Positions 28,670 to 43,299 of a stretch of DNA of 64,000 nucleotides are shown in pieces. The translations under genes and the position numbers were made by a program. Each line of letters begins with the position of its first letter. The stretch's first letter is position 1. Where the stretch lies: NCBI GenBank assembly GCA_963662175.1, contig OY759217.1:15998562-16062561 (forward strand). Direction: 5' to 3'. The notes under the pieces were generated by a model, which ran no database searches, was not told the DNA's origin, and saw only the letters and a list, made by a program, of their open reading frames with translations. This DNA comes from Aradus depressus (taxonomy: Eukaryota > Arthropoda > Insecta > Hemiptera > Aradidae).

Positions 28670-31600
28670 CGACAGATTCAGATATATGCGGAAAGTCCCA
28701 TCCGAAGGACGACGTGCTCAAAGTTATTCTTAAATTCCCGATTAAAACATCCGACCTTAGTGCCTCAGCTAGATTTCTAAGATGCGATCCTGAGCTCGGT
28801 AGACTCCATTCTTCAAATTTCTCGCTTTTTAACGGTTTATAGATTTAATATTTGTTAAAACTGATAGAGAACGACCGGATTATCTGAATGCTATCCAAAA
28901 ATCAAAATAAAAATGTTTTTCGAAAAATTCGCGCTATTTAACGGTTTATAGGCTTAATAATTGTTAAAACTGATACGACAGATTCAGATATATCCGGAAA
29001 GTCCCATCCGAAGGACGACGTGCTCAAGGCTATTTCCAACCTAAGTGAAATCTCACCGACCCAGGTTTATTTACATAACATACGTCTCATTATCGAGTAC
29101 CTCACATTCGAAAACGCCCTGGATCATCGCTTAAAGTCCCATCCGAAGGACGACGTGCTCAAAGTTATTTTTAACTTCCCGGTTAAAACATCTGACCTAA
29201 GTGCCTCAGCTAGATTTCTAAGTGGCGATCCTGATCTCGGTAGACGCCATTCTTCAAATTTCTCGCTTTTTAACGGGTTATAGATTTAAGATATGATACA
29301 CAGGTTGGGTGATGTCACGTACCCTATGTATGAGCAGAACGTTTAAGGATGCTAGGAAATTTGCTAATATAGGTTTATAGGCTTAATAATTGTTAAAACT
29401 GATACGACAGATTCAGATATATCCGGAAAGTCCCATCCGAAGGACGACGTGCTCAAAGTTATTCTTAAATTCCTGATTAAAACATCCGACCTTAGTGCCT
29501 CAGCTAGATTTCTAAGATGCGATCCTGAGCTCGGTAGACTCCATTCTTCAAATTTCTCGCTTTTTAACGGTTTATAGATTTAATATTTGTTAAAACTGAT
29601 AGAGAACGACCGGATTATCTGAATGCTACCCAAAAATCAAAATAAAAATGTTTTTCAAAAAATTCGCGCTATTTAACGGTTTATAGGCTTAATAATTGTT
29701 AAAACTGATACGACAGATTCAGATATATCCGGAAAGTCCCATCCGAAGGACGACGTGCTCAAGGCTATTTCCAACCTAAGTGAAATCTCACCGACCCAGG
29801 TTTATTTACATAACATACGTCTCATTATCGAGTACCTCACATTCGAAAAAGCCCTGGATCATCGCTTAAAGTCCCATCCGAAGGACGACGTGCTCAAAGT
29901 TATTTTTAACTTCCCGGTAAAAACATCTGACCTAAGTGCCTCAGCAAGATTTCTAAGTGGCGATCCTGATCTCGGTAGACGCCATTCTTCAAATTTCTCG
30001 CTTTTTAACGGTTTATAGATTTAAGATATGATACACAGGTTGGGTGATGTCACGTACCCTATGTATGAGCAGAACGTTTAAGGATGCTAGGAAATTTGCT
30101 AATATAGGTTTATAGGCTTAATAATTGTTAAAACTGATACGACAGATTCAGATATATCCGGAAAGTCCCATCCGAAGGACGACGTGCTCAAGGCTATTTC
30201 CAACCTAAGTGAAATCTCACCGACCCAGGTTTATTTACATAACATACGTCTCATTATCGAGTACCTCACATTCGAAAAAGCCCTGGATCATCGCTTAAAG
30301 TCCCATCCGAAGGACGACGTGCTCAAAGTTATTTTTAACTTCCCGGTTAAAACATCTGACCTAAGTGCCTCAGCTAGATTTCTAAGTGGCGATCCTGATC
30401 TCGGTAGACGCCATTCTTCAAATTTCTCGCTTTTTAACGGGTTATAGATTTAAGATATGATACACAGGTTGGGTGATGTCACGTACCCTATGTATGAGCA
30501 GAACGTTTAAGGATGCTAGGAAATTTGCTAATATAGGTTTATAGGCTTAATAATTGTTAAAACTGATACGACAGATTCAGATATATCCGGAAAGTCCCAT
30601 CCGGAGGACGACGTGCTCAAAGTTATTCTTAAATTCCCGATTAAAACATCCGACCTAAGTGCCTCAGCTAGATTTCTAAGATGCGATCCTGAGCTCGGAA
30701 GACTCCATTCTTCAAATTTCTCGCTTTTTAACGGTTTATAGATTTAATATTTGTTAAAACTGATAGAGAACGACCGGATTATCTGAATGCTATCCAAAAA
30801 TCAAAATAAAAATGTTTTTCGAAAAATTTGCGCTATTTAACGGTTTATAGGCTTAATAATTGTTAAAACTGATACGACAGATTCAGATATATCCGGAAAG
30901 TCCCATCCGAAGGACGACGTGCTCAAGGCTATTTCCAACCTAAGTGAAATCTCACCGACCCAGGTTTATTTACATAACATACGTCTCATTATCGAGTACC
31001 TCACATTCGAAAAAGCCCTGGATCATCGCTTAAAGTCCCATCCGAAGGACGACGTGCTCAAAGTTATTTTTAACTTCCCGGTTAAAACATCTGACCTAAG
31101 TGCCTCAGCTAGATTTCTAAGTGGCGATCCTGATCTCGGTAGACGCCATTCTTCAAATTTCTCGCTTTTTAACGGGTTATAGATTTAAGATATGATACAC
31201 AGGTTGGGTGATGTCACGTACCCTATGTATGAGCAGAACGTTTAAGGATGCTAGGAAATTTGCTAATATAGGTTTATAGGCTTAATAATTGTTAAAACTG
31301 ATACGACAGATTCAGATATATCCGGAAAGTCCCATCCGAAGGACGACGTGCTCAAAGTTATTCTTAAATTCCCGATTAAAACATCCGACCTAAGTGCCTC
31401 AGCTAGATTTCTAAGATGCGATCCTGAGCTCGGTAGACTCCATTCTTCAAATTTCTCGCTTTTTAACGGTTTATAGATTTAATATTTGTTAAAACTGATA
31501 GAGAACGACCGGATTATCTGAATGCTATCCAAAAATCAAAATAAAAATGTTTTTCGAAAAATTCGCGCTATTTAACGGTTTATAGGCTTAATAATTGTTA

Positions 31601-33643
31601 AAACTAATACGACAGATTCAGATGTATCCGGAAAGTCCCATCCGAAGGACGACGTGCTCAAGGCTATTTCCAACCTAAGTGAAATCTCACCGACCCAGGT
31701 TTATTTACATAACATACGTCTCATTATCGAGTACCTCACATTCGAAAAAGCCCTGGATCAACGCTTAAAATCCCATCCGAAGGACGACGTGCTCAAAGTT
31801 ATTTTTAACTTCCCGGTTAAAACATCTGACCTAAGTGCCTCAGCTAGATTTCTAAGTGGCGATCCTGAGCTCGGTAGACTCCATTCTTCAAATTTCTCGC
31901 TTTTTAACGGTTTATAGATTTAATATTTGTTAAAACTGATAGAGAACGACCGGATTATCTGAATGCTATCCAAAAATCAAAATAAAAATGTTTTTCGAAA
32001 AATTCGCGCTATTTAACGGTTTATAGGCTTAATAATTGTTAAAACTGATACGACAGATTCAGATATATCCGGAAAGTCCCATCCGAAGGACGACGTGCTC
32101 AAGGCTATTTCCAACCTAAGTGAAATCTCACCGACCCAGGTTTATTTACATAACATACGTCTCATTATCGAGTACCTCACATTTGAAAAAGCCCTGGATC
32201 ATCGCTTAAAGTCCCATCCGAAGGACGACGTGCTCAAAGTTATTTTTAACTTCCCGGTTAAAACATCTGACCTAAGTGCCTCAGCAAGATTTCTAAGTGG
32301 CGATCCTGATCTCGGTAGACGCCATTCTTCAAATTTCTCGCTTTTTAACGGTTTATAGATTTAAGATATGATACACAGGTTGGGTGATGTCACGTACCCT
32401 ATGTATGAGCAGAACGTTTAAGGATGCTAGGAAATTTGCTAATATAGGTTTATAGGCTTAATAATTGTTAAAACTGATACGACAGATTCAGATATATCCG
32501 GAAAGTCCCATCCGAAGGACGACGTGCTCAAGGCTATTTCCAACCTAAGTGAAATCTCACCGACCCAGGTTTATTTACATAACATACGTCTCATTATCGA
32601 GTACCTCACATTCGAAAAAGCCCTGGATCATCGCTTGAAGTCCCATCCGAAGGACGACGTGCTCAAAGTTATTTTTAACTTCCCGGTTAAAACATCTGAC
32701 CTAAGTGCCTCAGCTAGATTTCTAAGTGGCGATCCTGATCTCGGTAGACGCCATTCTTCAAATTTCTCGCTTTTTAACGGGTTATAGATTTAAGATATGA
32801 TACACAGGTTGGGTGATGTCACGTACCCTATGTATGAGCAGAACGTTTAAGGATGCTAGGAAATTTGCTAATATAGGTTTATAGGCTTAATAATTGTTAA
32901 AACTGATACGACAGATTCAGATATATCCGGAAAGTCCCATCCGAAGGACGACGTGCTCAAAGTTATTCTTAAATTCCCGATTAAAACATCCGACCTAAGT
33001 GCCTCAGCTAGATTTCTAAGATGCGATCCTGAGCTCGGAAGACTCCATTCTTCAAATTTCTCGCTTTTTAACGGTTTATAGATTTAATATTTGTTAAAAC
33101 TGATAGAGAACGACCGGATTATCTGAATGCTATCCAAAAATCAAAATAAAAATGTTTTTCGAAAAATTTGCGCTATTTAACGGTTTATAGGCTTAATAAT
33201 TGTTAAAACTGATACGACAGATTCAGATATATCCGGAAAGTCCCATCCGAAGGACGACGTGCTCAAGGCTATTTCCAACCTAAGTGAAATCTCACCGACC
33301 CAGGTTTATTTACATAACATACGTCTCATTATCGAGTACCTCACATTCGAAAAAGCCCTGGATCATCGCTTAAAGTCCCATCCGAAGGACGACGTGCTCA
33401 AAGTTATTTTTAACTTCCCGGTTAAAACATCTGACCTAAGTGCCTCAGCAAGATTTCTAAGTGGCGATCCTGATCTCGGTAGACGCCATTCTTCAAATTT
33501 CTCGCTTTTTAACGGTTTATAGATTTAAGATATGATACACAGGTTGGGTGATGTCACGTACCCTATGTATGAGCAGAACGTTTAAGGATGCTAGGAAATT
33601 TGCTAATATAGGTTTATAGGCTTAATAATTGTTAAAACTGATA

Positions 33644-35969
33644 CGACAGATTCAGATATATCCGGAAAGTCCCATCCGAAGGACGACGTGCTCAAGGCTA
33701 TTTCCAACCTAAGTGAAATCTCACCGACCCAGGTTTATTTACATAACATACGTCTCATTATCGAGTACCTCACATTCGAAAAAGCCCTGGATCATCGCTT
33801 AAAGTCCCATCCGAAGGACGACGTGCTCAAAGTTATTTTTAACTTCCCGGTTAAAACATCTGACCTAAGTGCCTCAGCTAGATTTCTAAGTGGCGATCCT
33901 GATCTCGGTAGACGCCATTCTTCAAATTTCTCGCTTTTTAACGGGTTATAGATTTAAGATATGATACACAGGTTGGGTGATGTCACGTACCCTATGTATG
34001 AGCAGAACGTTTAAGGATGCTAGGAAATTTGCTAATATAGGTTTATAGGCTTAATAAGTGTTAAAACTGATACGACAGATTCAGATATATCCGGAAAGTC
34101 CCATCCGAAGGACGACGTGCTCAAAGTTATTCTTAAATTCCCGATTAAAACATCCGACCTAAGTGCCTCAGCTTGATTTCTAAGATGCGATCCTGAGCTC
34201 GGAAGACTCCATTCTTCAAATTTCTCGCTTTTTAACGGTTTATAGATTTAATATTTGTTAAAACTGATAGAGAACGACCGGATTATCTGAATGCTATCCA
34301 AAAATCAAAATAAAAATGTTTTTCGAAAAATTTGCGCTATTTAACGGTTTATAGGCTTAATAATTGTTAAAACTGATACGACAGATTCAGATATATCCGG
34401 AAAGTCCCATCCGAAGGACGACGTGCTCAAGGCAATTCCAACCTAAGTGAAATCTCACCGACCCAGGTTTATTTACATAACATACGTCTCATTATCGAGT
34501 ACCTAACATTCGAAAAAGCCCTGGATCATCGCTTAAAGTCCCATCCGAAGGACGACGTGCTCAAAGTTATTTTTAACTTCCCGGTTAAAACATCTGACCT
34601 AAGTGCCTCAGCAAGATTTCTAAGTGGCGATCCTGATCTCGGTAGACGCCATTCTTCAAATTTCTCGCTTTTTAACGGTTTATAGATTTAAGATATGATA
34701 CACAGGTTGGGTGATGTCACGTACCCTATGTATGAGCAGAACGTTTAAGGATACTAGAAAATTTGCTAATATAGGTTTATAGGCTTAATAATTGTTAAAA
34801 CTGATACGACAGATTCAGATATATCCGGAAAGTCCCATCCGAAGGACGACGTGCTCAAGGCTATTTCCAACCTAAGTGAAATCTCACCGACCCAGGTTTA
34901 TTTACATAACATACGTCTCATTATCGAGTACCTCACATTCGAAAAAGCCCTGGATCATCGCTTAAAGTCCCATCCGAAGAACGACGTGCTCAAAGTTATT
35001 TTTAACTTCCCGGTTAAAACATCTGACCTAAGTGCCTCAGCAAGATTTCTAAGTGGCGATCCTGATCTCGGTAGACGCCATTCTTCAAATTTCTCGCTTT
35101 TTAACGGTTTATAGATTTAAGATATGATACACAGGTTGGGTGATGTCACGTACCCTATGTATGAGCAGAACGTTTAAGGATGCTAGGAAATTTGCTAATA
35201 TAGGTTTATAGGCTTAATAATTGTTAAAACTGATACGACAGATTCAGATATATCCGGAAAGTCCCATCCGAAGGACGACGTGCTCAAAGTTATTCTTAAA
35301 TTCCCGATTAAAACATCCGACCTAAGTGCCTCAGCTTGATTTCTAAGATGCGATCCTGAGCTCGGAAGACTCCATTCTTCAAATTTCTCGCTTTTTAACG
35401 GTTTATAGATTTAATATTTGTTAAAACTGATAGAGAACGACCGGATTATCTGAATGCTATCCAAAAATCAAAATAAAAATGTTTTTCGAAAAATTTGCGC
35501 TATTTAACGGTTTATAGGCTTAATAATTGTTAAAACTGATACGACAGATTCAGATATATCCGGAAAGTCCCATCCGAAGGACGACGTGCTCAAGGCAATT
35601 CCAACCTAAGTGAAATCTCACCGACCCAGGTTTATTTACATAACATACGTCTCATTATCGAGTACCTAACATTCGAAAAAGCCCTGGATCATCGCTTAAA
35701 GTCCCATCCGAAGGACGACGTGCTCAAAGTTATTTTTAACTTCCCGGTTAAAACATCTGACCTAAGTGCCTCAGCAAGATTTCTAAGTGGCGATCCTGAT
35801 CTCGGTAGACGCCATTCTTCAAATTTCTCGCTTTTTAACGGTTTATAGATTTAAGATATGATACACAGGTTGGGTGATGTCACGTACCCTATGTATGAGC
35901 AGAACGTTTAAGGATACTAGAAAATTTGCTAATATAGGTTTATAGGCTTAATAATTGTTAAAACTGATA
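33644..35969 (+). repeat. Tandem duplication, period 1,163 bp
   Basis: Rare variants repeat 1,163 bp apart: CAGCTTGATTTC (about 34171, 35334), a one-base deletion giving GGCAATTCCAACC (about 34432, 35595), GGATACTAGAAAATTTGC (about 34749, 35912) and GAAGAACGACGTGC (about 34975, 36138). The one-base deletion explains 1,163 rather than 1,164 and breaks the body frame in those two modules. Confidence 0.85.
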
Positions 35970-38900
35970 CGACAGATTCAGATATATCCGGAAAGTCCCA
36001 TCCGAAGGACGACGTGCTCAAGGCTATTTCCAACCTAAGTGAAATCTCACCGACCCAGGTTTATTTACATAACATACGTCTCATTATCGAGTACCTCACA
36101 TTCGAAAAAGCCCTGGATCATCGCTTAAAGTCCCATCCGAAGAACGACGTGCTCAAAGTTATTTTTAACTTCCCGGTTAAAACATCTGACCTAAGTGCCT
36201 CAGCAAGATTTCTAAGTGGCGATCCTGATCTCGGTAGACGCCATTCTTCAAATTTCTCGCTTTTTAACGGTTTATAGATTTAAGATATGATACACAGGTT
36301 GGGTGATGTCACGTACCCTATGTATGAGCAGAACGTTTAAGGATGCTAGGAAATTTGCTAATATAGGTTTATAGGCTTAATAATTGTTAAAACTGATACG
36401 ACAGATTCAGATATATCCGGAAAGTCCCATCCGAAGGACGACGTGCTCAAAGTTATTCTTAAATTCCCGATTAAAACATCCGACCTAAGTGCCTCAGCTA
36501 GATTTCTAAGATGCGATCCTGAGCTCGGTAGACTCCATTCTTCAAATTTCTCGCTTTTTAACGGTTTATAGATTTAATATTTGTTAAAACTGATAGAGAA
36601 CGACCGGATTATCTGAATGCTATCCAAAAATCAAAATAAAAATGTTTTTCGAAAAATTTGCGCTATTTAACGGTTTATAGGCTTAATAATTGTTAAAACT
36701 GATACGACAGATTCAGATATATCCGGAAAGTCCCATCCGAAGGACGACGTGCTCAAGGCTATTTCCAACCTAAGTGAAATCTCACCGACCCAGGTTTATT
36801 TACATAACATACGTCTCATTATCGAGTACCTCACATTCGAAAAAGCCCTGGATCATCGCTTAAAGTCCCATCCGAAGGACGACGTGCTCAAAGTTATTTT
36901 TAACTTCCCGGTTAAAACATCTGACCTAAGTGCCTCAGCAAGATTTCTAAGTGGGGATCCTGATCTCGGTAGACGCCATTCTTCAAATTTCTCGCTTTTT
37001 AACGGTTTATAGATTTAAGATATGATACACAGGTTGGGTGATGTCACGTACCCTATGTATGAGCAGAACGTTTAAGGATGCTAGGAAATTTGCTAATATA
37101 GGTTTATAGGCTTAATAATTGTTAAAACTGATACGACAGATTCAGATATATGCGGAAAGTCCCATCCGAAGGACGACGTGCTCAAGGCTATTTCCAACCT
37201 AAGTGAAATCTCACCGACCCAGGTTTATTTACATAACATACGTCTCATTATCGAGTACCTCACATTCGAAAAAGCCCTGGATCATCGCTTAAAGTCCCAT
37301 CCGAAGGACGACGTGCTCAAAGTTATTTTTAACTTCCCGGTTAAAACATCTGACCTAAGTGCCTCAGCTAGATTTCTAAGTGGCGATCCTGATCTCGGTA
37401 GACGCCATTCTTCAAATTTCTCGCTTTTTAACGGTTTATAGATTTAAGATATGATACACAGGTTGGGTGATGTCACGTACCCTATGTATGAGCAGAACGT
37501 TTAAGGATGCTAGGAAATTTGCTAATATAGGTTTATAGGCTTAATAATTGTTAAAACTGATACGACAGATTCAGATATATGCGGAAAGTCCCATCCGAAG
37601 GACGACGTGCTCAAGGCTATTTCCAACCTAAGTGAAATCTCACCGACCCAGGTTTATTTACATAACATACGTCTCATTATCGAGTACCTCACATTCGAAA
37701 AAGCCCTGGATCATCGCTTAAAGTCCCATCCGAAGGACGACGTGCTCAAAGTTATTTTTAACTTCCCGGTTAAAACATCTGACCTAAGTGCCTCAGCTAG
37801 ATTTCTAAGTGGCGATCCTGATCTCGGTAGACGCCATTCTTCAAATTTCTCGCTTTTTAACGGGTTATATAGATTTAAGATATGATACACAGGTTGGGTG
37901 ATGTCACGTACCCTATGTATGAGCAGAACGTTTAAGGATGCTAGGAAATTTGCTAATATAGGTTTATAGGCTTAATAATTGTTAAAACTGATACGACAGA
38001 TTCAGATATATCCGGAAAGTCCCATCCGAAGGACGACGTGCTCAAAGTTATTCTTAAATTCCCGATTAAAACATCCGACCTAAGTGCCTCAGCTAGATTT
38101 CTAAGATGCGATCCTGAGCTCGGTAGACTCCATTCTTCAAATTTCTCGCTTTTTAACGGTTTATAGATTTAATATTTGTTAAAACTGATAGAGAACGACC
38201 GGATTATCTGAATGCTATCCAAAAATCAAAATAAAAATGTTTTTCGAAAAATTTGCGCTATTTAACGGTTTATAGGCTTAATAATTGTTAAAACTGATAC
38301 GACAGATTCAGATATATCCGGAAAGTCCCATCCGAAGGACGACGTGCTCAAGGCTATTTCCAACCTAAGTGAAATCTCACCGACCCAGGTTTATTTACAT
38401 AACATACGTCTCATTATCGAGTACCTCACATTCGAAAAAGCCCTGGATCATCGCTTAAAGTCCCATCCGAAGGACGACGTGCTCAAAGTTATTTTTAACT
38501 TCCCGGTTAAAACATCTGACCTAAGTGCCTCAGCAAGATTTCTAAGTGGCGATCCTGATCTCGGTAGACGCCATTCTTCAAATTTCTCGCTTTTTAACGG
38601 TTTATAGATTTAAGATATGATACACAGGTTGGGTGATGTCACGTACCCTATGTATGAGCAGAACGTTTAAGGATGCTAGGAAATTTGCTAATATAGGTTT
38701 ATAGGCTTAATAATTGTTAAAACTGATACGACAGATTCAGATATATCCGGAAAGTCCCATCCGAAGGACGACGTGCTCAAAGTTATTCTTAAATTCCCGA
38801 TTAAAACATCCGACCTAAGTGCCTCAGCTAGATTTCTAAGATGCGATCCTGAGCTCGGTAGACTCCATTCTTCAAATTTCTCGCTTTTTAACGGTTTATA

Positions 38901-39769
38901 GATTTAATATTTGTTAAAACTGATAGAGAACGACCGGATTATCTGAATGCTATCCAAAAATCAAAATAAAAATGTTTTTCGAAAAATTTGCGCTATTTAA
39001 CGGTTTATAGGCTTAATAATTGTTAAAACTGATACGACAGATTCAGATATATCCGGAAAGTCCCATCCGAAGGACGACGTGCTCAAGGCTATTTCCAACC
39101 TAAGTGAAATCTCACCGACCCAGGTTTATTTACATAACATACGTCTCATTATCGAGTACCTCACATTCGAAAAAGCCCTGGATCATCGCTTAAAGTCCCA
39201 TCCGAAGGACGACGTGCTCAAAGTTATTTTTAACTTCCCGGTTAAAACATCTGACCTAAGTGCCTCAGCTAGATTTCTAAGTGGCGATCCTGATCTCGGT
39301 AGACGCCATTCTTCAAATTTCTCGCTTTTTAACGGGTTATAGATTTAAGATATAATACACAGGTTGGGTGATGTCACGTACCCTATGTATGAGCAGAACG
39401 TTTAAGGATGCTAGGAAATTTGCTAATATAGGTTTATAGGCTTAATAATTGTTAAAACTGATACGACACATTCAGATATATCCGGAAAGTCCCATCCGAA
39501 GGACGACGTGCTCAAAGTTATTCTTAAATTCCCGATTAAAACATCCGACCTAAGTGCCTCAGCTAGATTTCTAAGATGCGATCCTGAGCTCGGTAGACTC
39601 CATTCTTCAAATTTCTCGCTTTTTAACGGTTTATAGATTTAATATTTGTTAAAACTGATAGAGAACGACCGGATTATCTGAATGCTATCCAAAAATCAAA
39701 ATAAAAATGTTTTTCGAAAAATTTGCGCTATTTAACGGTTTATAGGCTTAATAATTGTTAAAACTGATA

Positions 39770-40198
39770 CGACAGATTCAGATATATCCGGAAAGTCCCA
39801 TCCGAAGGACGACGTGCTCAAGGCTATTTCCAACCTAAGTGAAATCTCACCGACCCAGGTTTATTTACATAACATACGTCTCATTATCGAGTACCTCACA
39901 TTCGAAAAAGCCCTGGATCATCGCTTAAAATCCCATCCGAAGGACGACGTGCTCAAAGTTATTTTTAAATTCCCGATTAAAACATCCGACCTAAGTGCCT
40001 CAGCTAGATTTCTAAGATGCGATCCTGAGCTCGGTAGACTCCATTCTTCAAATTTCTCGCTTTTTAACGGTTTATAGATTTAAGATATGATACACAGGTT
40101 GGGTGATGTCACGTACCCTATGTATGAGCAGAACGTTTAAGGATGCTAGGAAATTTGCTAATATAGGTTTATAGGCTTAATAATTGTTAAAACTGATA
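39770..40198 (+). repeat. Chimeric long-A module with B-type body
   Basis: The module carries tail A and 429 bp length, but its body 3' half is of the B lineage (TTTTTAAATTCCCGATTAAA, AGATGCGATCCTGAGCTCGG). It records gene conversion or crossover inside the body. Confidence 0.75.
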
Positions 40199-40504
40199 CG
40201 ACAGATTCAGATATATCCGGAAAGTCCCATCCGAAGGACGACGTGCTCAAAGTTATTCTTAAATTCCCGATTAAAACATCCGACCTAAGTGCCTCAGCTA
40301 GATTTCTAAGATGCGATCCTGAGCTCGGTAGACTCCATTCTTCAAATTTCTCGCTTTTTAACGGTTTATAGATTTAATATTTGTTAAAACTGATAGAGAA
40401 CGACCGGATTATCTGAATGCTATCCAAAAATCAAAACAAAAATGTTTTTCGAAACATTTGCGCTATTTAACGGTTTATAGGCTTAATAATTGTTAAAACT
40501 GATA

Positions 40505-42832
40505 CGACAGATTCAGATATATCCGGAAAGTCCCATCCGAAGGACGACGTGCTCAAGGCTATTTCCAACCTAAGTGAAATCTCACCGACCCAGGTTTATT
40601 TACATAACATACGTCTCATTATCGAGTACCTCACATTCGAAAAAGCGCTGGATCATCGCTTAAAGTCCCATCCGAAGGACGACGTGCTCAAAGTTATTTT
40701 TAACTTCCCGGTTAAAACATCTGACCTAAGTGCCTCAGCAAGATTTCTAAGTGGCGATCCTGATCTCGGTAGACGCCATTCTTCAAATTTCTCGCTTTTT
40801 AACGGTTTATAGATTTAAGATATGATACACAGGTTGGGTGATGTCACGTACCCTATGTATGAGCAGAACGTTTAAGGATGCTAGGAAATTTGCTAATATA
40901 GGTTTATAGGCTTAATAATTGTTAAAACTGATACGACAGATTCAGATATATGCGGAAAGTCCCATCCGAAGGACGACGTGCTCAAGGCTATTTCCAACCT
41001 AAGTGAAATCTCACCGACCCAGGTTTATTTACATAACATACGTCTCATTATCGAGTACCTCACATTCGAAAAAGCCCTGGATCATCGCTTAAAGTCCCAT
41101 CCGAAGGACGACGTGCTCAAAGTTATTTTTAACTTCCCGGTTAAAACATCTGACCTAAGTGCCTCAGCTAGATTTCTAAGTGGCGATCCTGATCTCGGTA
41201 GACGCCATTCTTCAAATTTCTCGCTTTTTAACGGGTTATAGATTTAAGATATGATACACAGGTTGGGTGATGTCACGTACCCTATGTATGAGCAGAACGT
41301 TTAAGGATGCTAGGAAATTTGCTAATATAGGTTTATAGGCTTAATAATTGTTAAAACTGATACGACAGATTCAGATATATCCGGAAAGTCCCATCCGAAG
41401 GACGACGTGCTCAAAGTTATTCTTAAATTCCCGATTAAAACATCCGACCTAAGTGCCTCAGCTAGATTTCTAAGATGCGATCCTGAGCTCGGTAGACTCC
41501 ATTCTTCAAATTTCTCGCTTTTTAACGGTTTATAGATTTAATATTTGTTAAAACTGATAGAGAACGACCGGATTATCTGAATGCTATCCAAAAATCAAAA
41601 TAAAAATGTTTTTCGAAAAATTTGCGCTATTTAACGGTTTATAGGCTTAATAATTGTTAAAACTGATACGACAGATTCAGATATATCCGCAAAGTCCCAT
41701 CCGAAGGACGACGTGCTCAAGGCTATTTCCAACCTAAGTGAAATCTCACCGACCCAGGTTTATTTACATAACATACGTCTCATTATCGAGTACCTCACAT
41801 TCGAAAAAGCGCTGGATCATCGCTTAAAGTCCCATCCGAAGGACGACGTGCTCAAAGTTATTTTTAACTTCCCGGTTAAAACATCTGACCTAAGTGCCTC
41901 AGCAAGATTTCTAAGTGGCGATCCTGATCTCGGTAGACGCCATTCTTCAAATTTCTCGCTTTTTAACGGTTTATAGATTTAAGATATGATACACAGGTTG
42001 GGTGATGTCACGTACCCTATGTATGAGCAGAACGTTTAAGGATGCTAGGAAATTTGCTAATATAGGTTTATAGGCTTAATAATTGTTAAAACTGATACGA
42101 CAGATTCAGATATATGCGGAAAGTCCCATCCGAAGGACGACGTGCTCAAGGCTATTTCCAACCTAAGTGAAATCTCACCGACCCAGGTTTATTTACATAA
42201 CATACGTCTCATTATCGAGTACCTCACATTCGAAAAAGCCCTGGATCATCGCTTAAAGTCCCATCCGAAGGACGACGTGCTCAAAGTTATTTTTAACTTC
42301 CCGGTTAAAACATCTGACCTAAGTGCCTCAGCTAGATTTCTAAGTGGCGATCCTGATCTCGGTAGACGCCATTCTTCAAATTTCTCGCTTTTTAACGGGT
42401 TATAGATTTAAGATATGATACACAGGTTGGGTGATGTCACGTACCCTATGTATGAGCAGAACGTTTAAGGATGCTAGGAAATTTGCTAATATAGGTTTAT
42501 AGGCTTAATAATTGTTAAAACTGATACGACAGATTCAGATATATCCGGAAAGTCCCATCCGAAGGACGACGTGCTCAAAGTTATTCTTAAATTCCCGATT
42601 AAAACATCCGACCTAAGTGCCTCAGCTAGATTTCTAAGATGCGATCCTGAGCTCGGTAGACTCCATTCTTCAAATTTCTCGCTTTTTAACGGTTTATAGA
42701 TTTAATATTTGTTAAAACTGATAGAGAACGACCGGATTATCTGAATGCTATCCAAAAATCAAAATAAAAATGTTTTTCGAAAAATTTGCGCTATTTAACG
42801 GTTTATAGGCTTAATAATTGTTAAAACTGATA
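40505..42832 (+). repeat. Tandem duplication, period 1,164 bp
   Basis: Copies at 40505-41668 and 41669-42832 each hold long-A, long-A, short-B. AAAGCGCTGGATCATCG (about 40643, 41807) and ATATATGCGGAAAGTCCC (about 40948, 42112) recur at the same offset. Confidence 0.8.
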
Positions 42833-43299
42833 CGACAGATTCAGATATATCCGGAAAGTCCCATCCGAAGGACGACGTGCTCAAGGCTATTTCCAACCTA
42901 AGTGAAATCTCACCGACCCAGGTTTATTTACATAACATACGTCTCATTATCGAGTACCTCACATTCGAAAAAGCCCTGGATCATCGCTTAAAGTCCCATC
43001 CGAAGGACGACGTGCTCAAAGTTATTTTTAACTTCCCGGTTAAAACATCTGACCTAAGTGCCTCAGCAAGATTTCTAAGTGGCGATCCTGATCTCGGTAG
43101 ACGCCATTCTTCAAATTTCTCGCTTTTTAACGGTTTATAGATTTAAGATATGATACACAGGTTGGGTGATGTCACGTACCCTATGTATGAGCAGAACGTT
43201 TAAGGATGCTAGGAAATTTGCTAATATAGGTTTATAGGCTTAATAATTGTTAAAACTGATACGACAGATTCAGATATATCCGGAAAGTCCCATCCGAAG

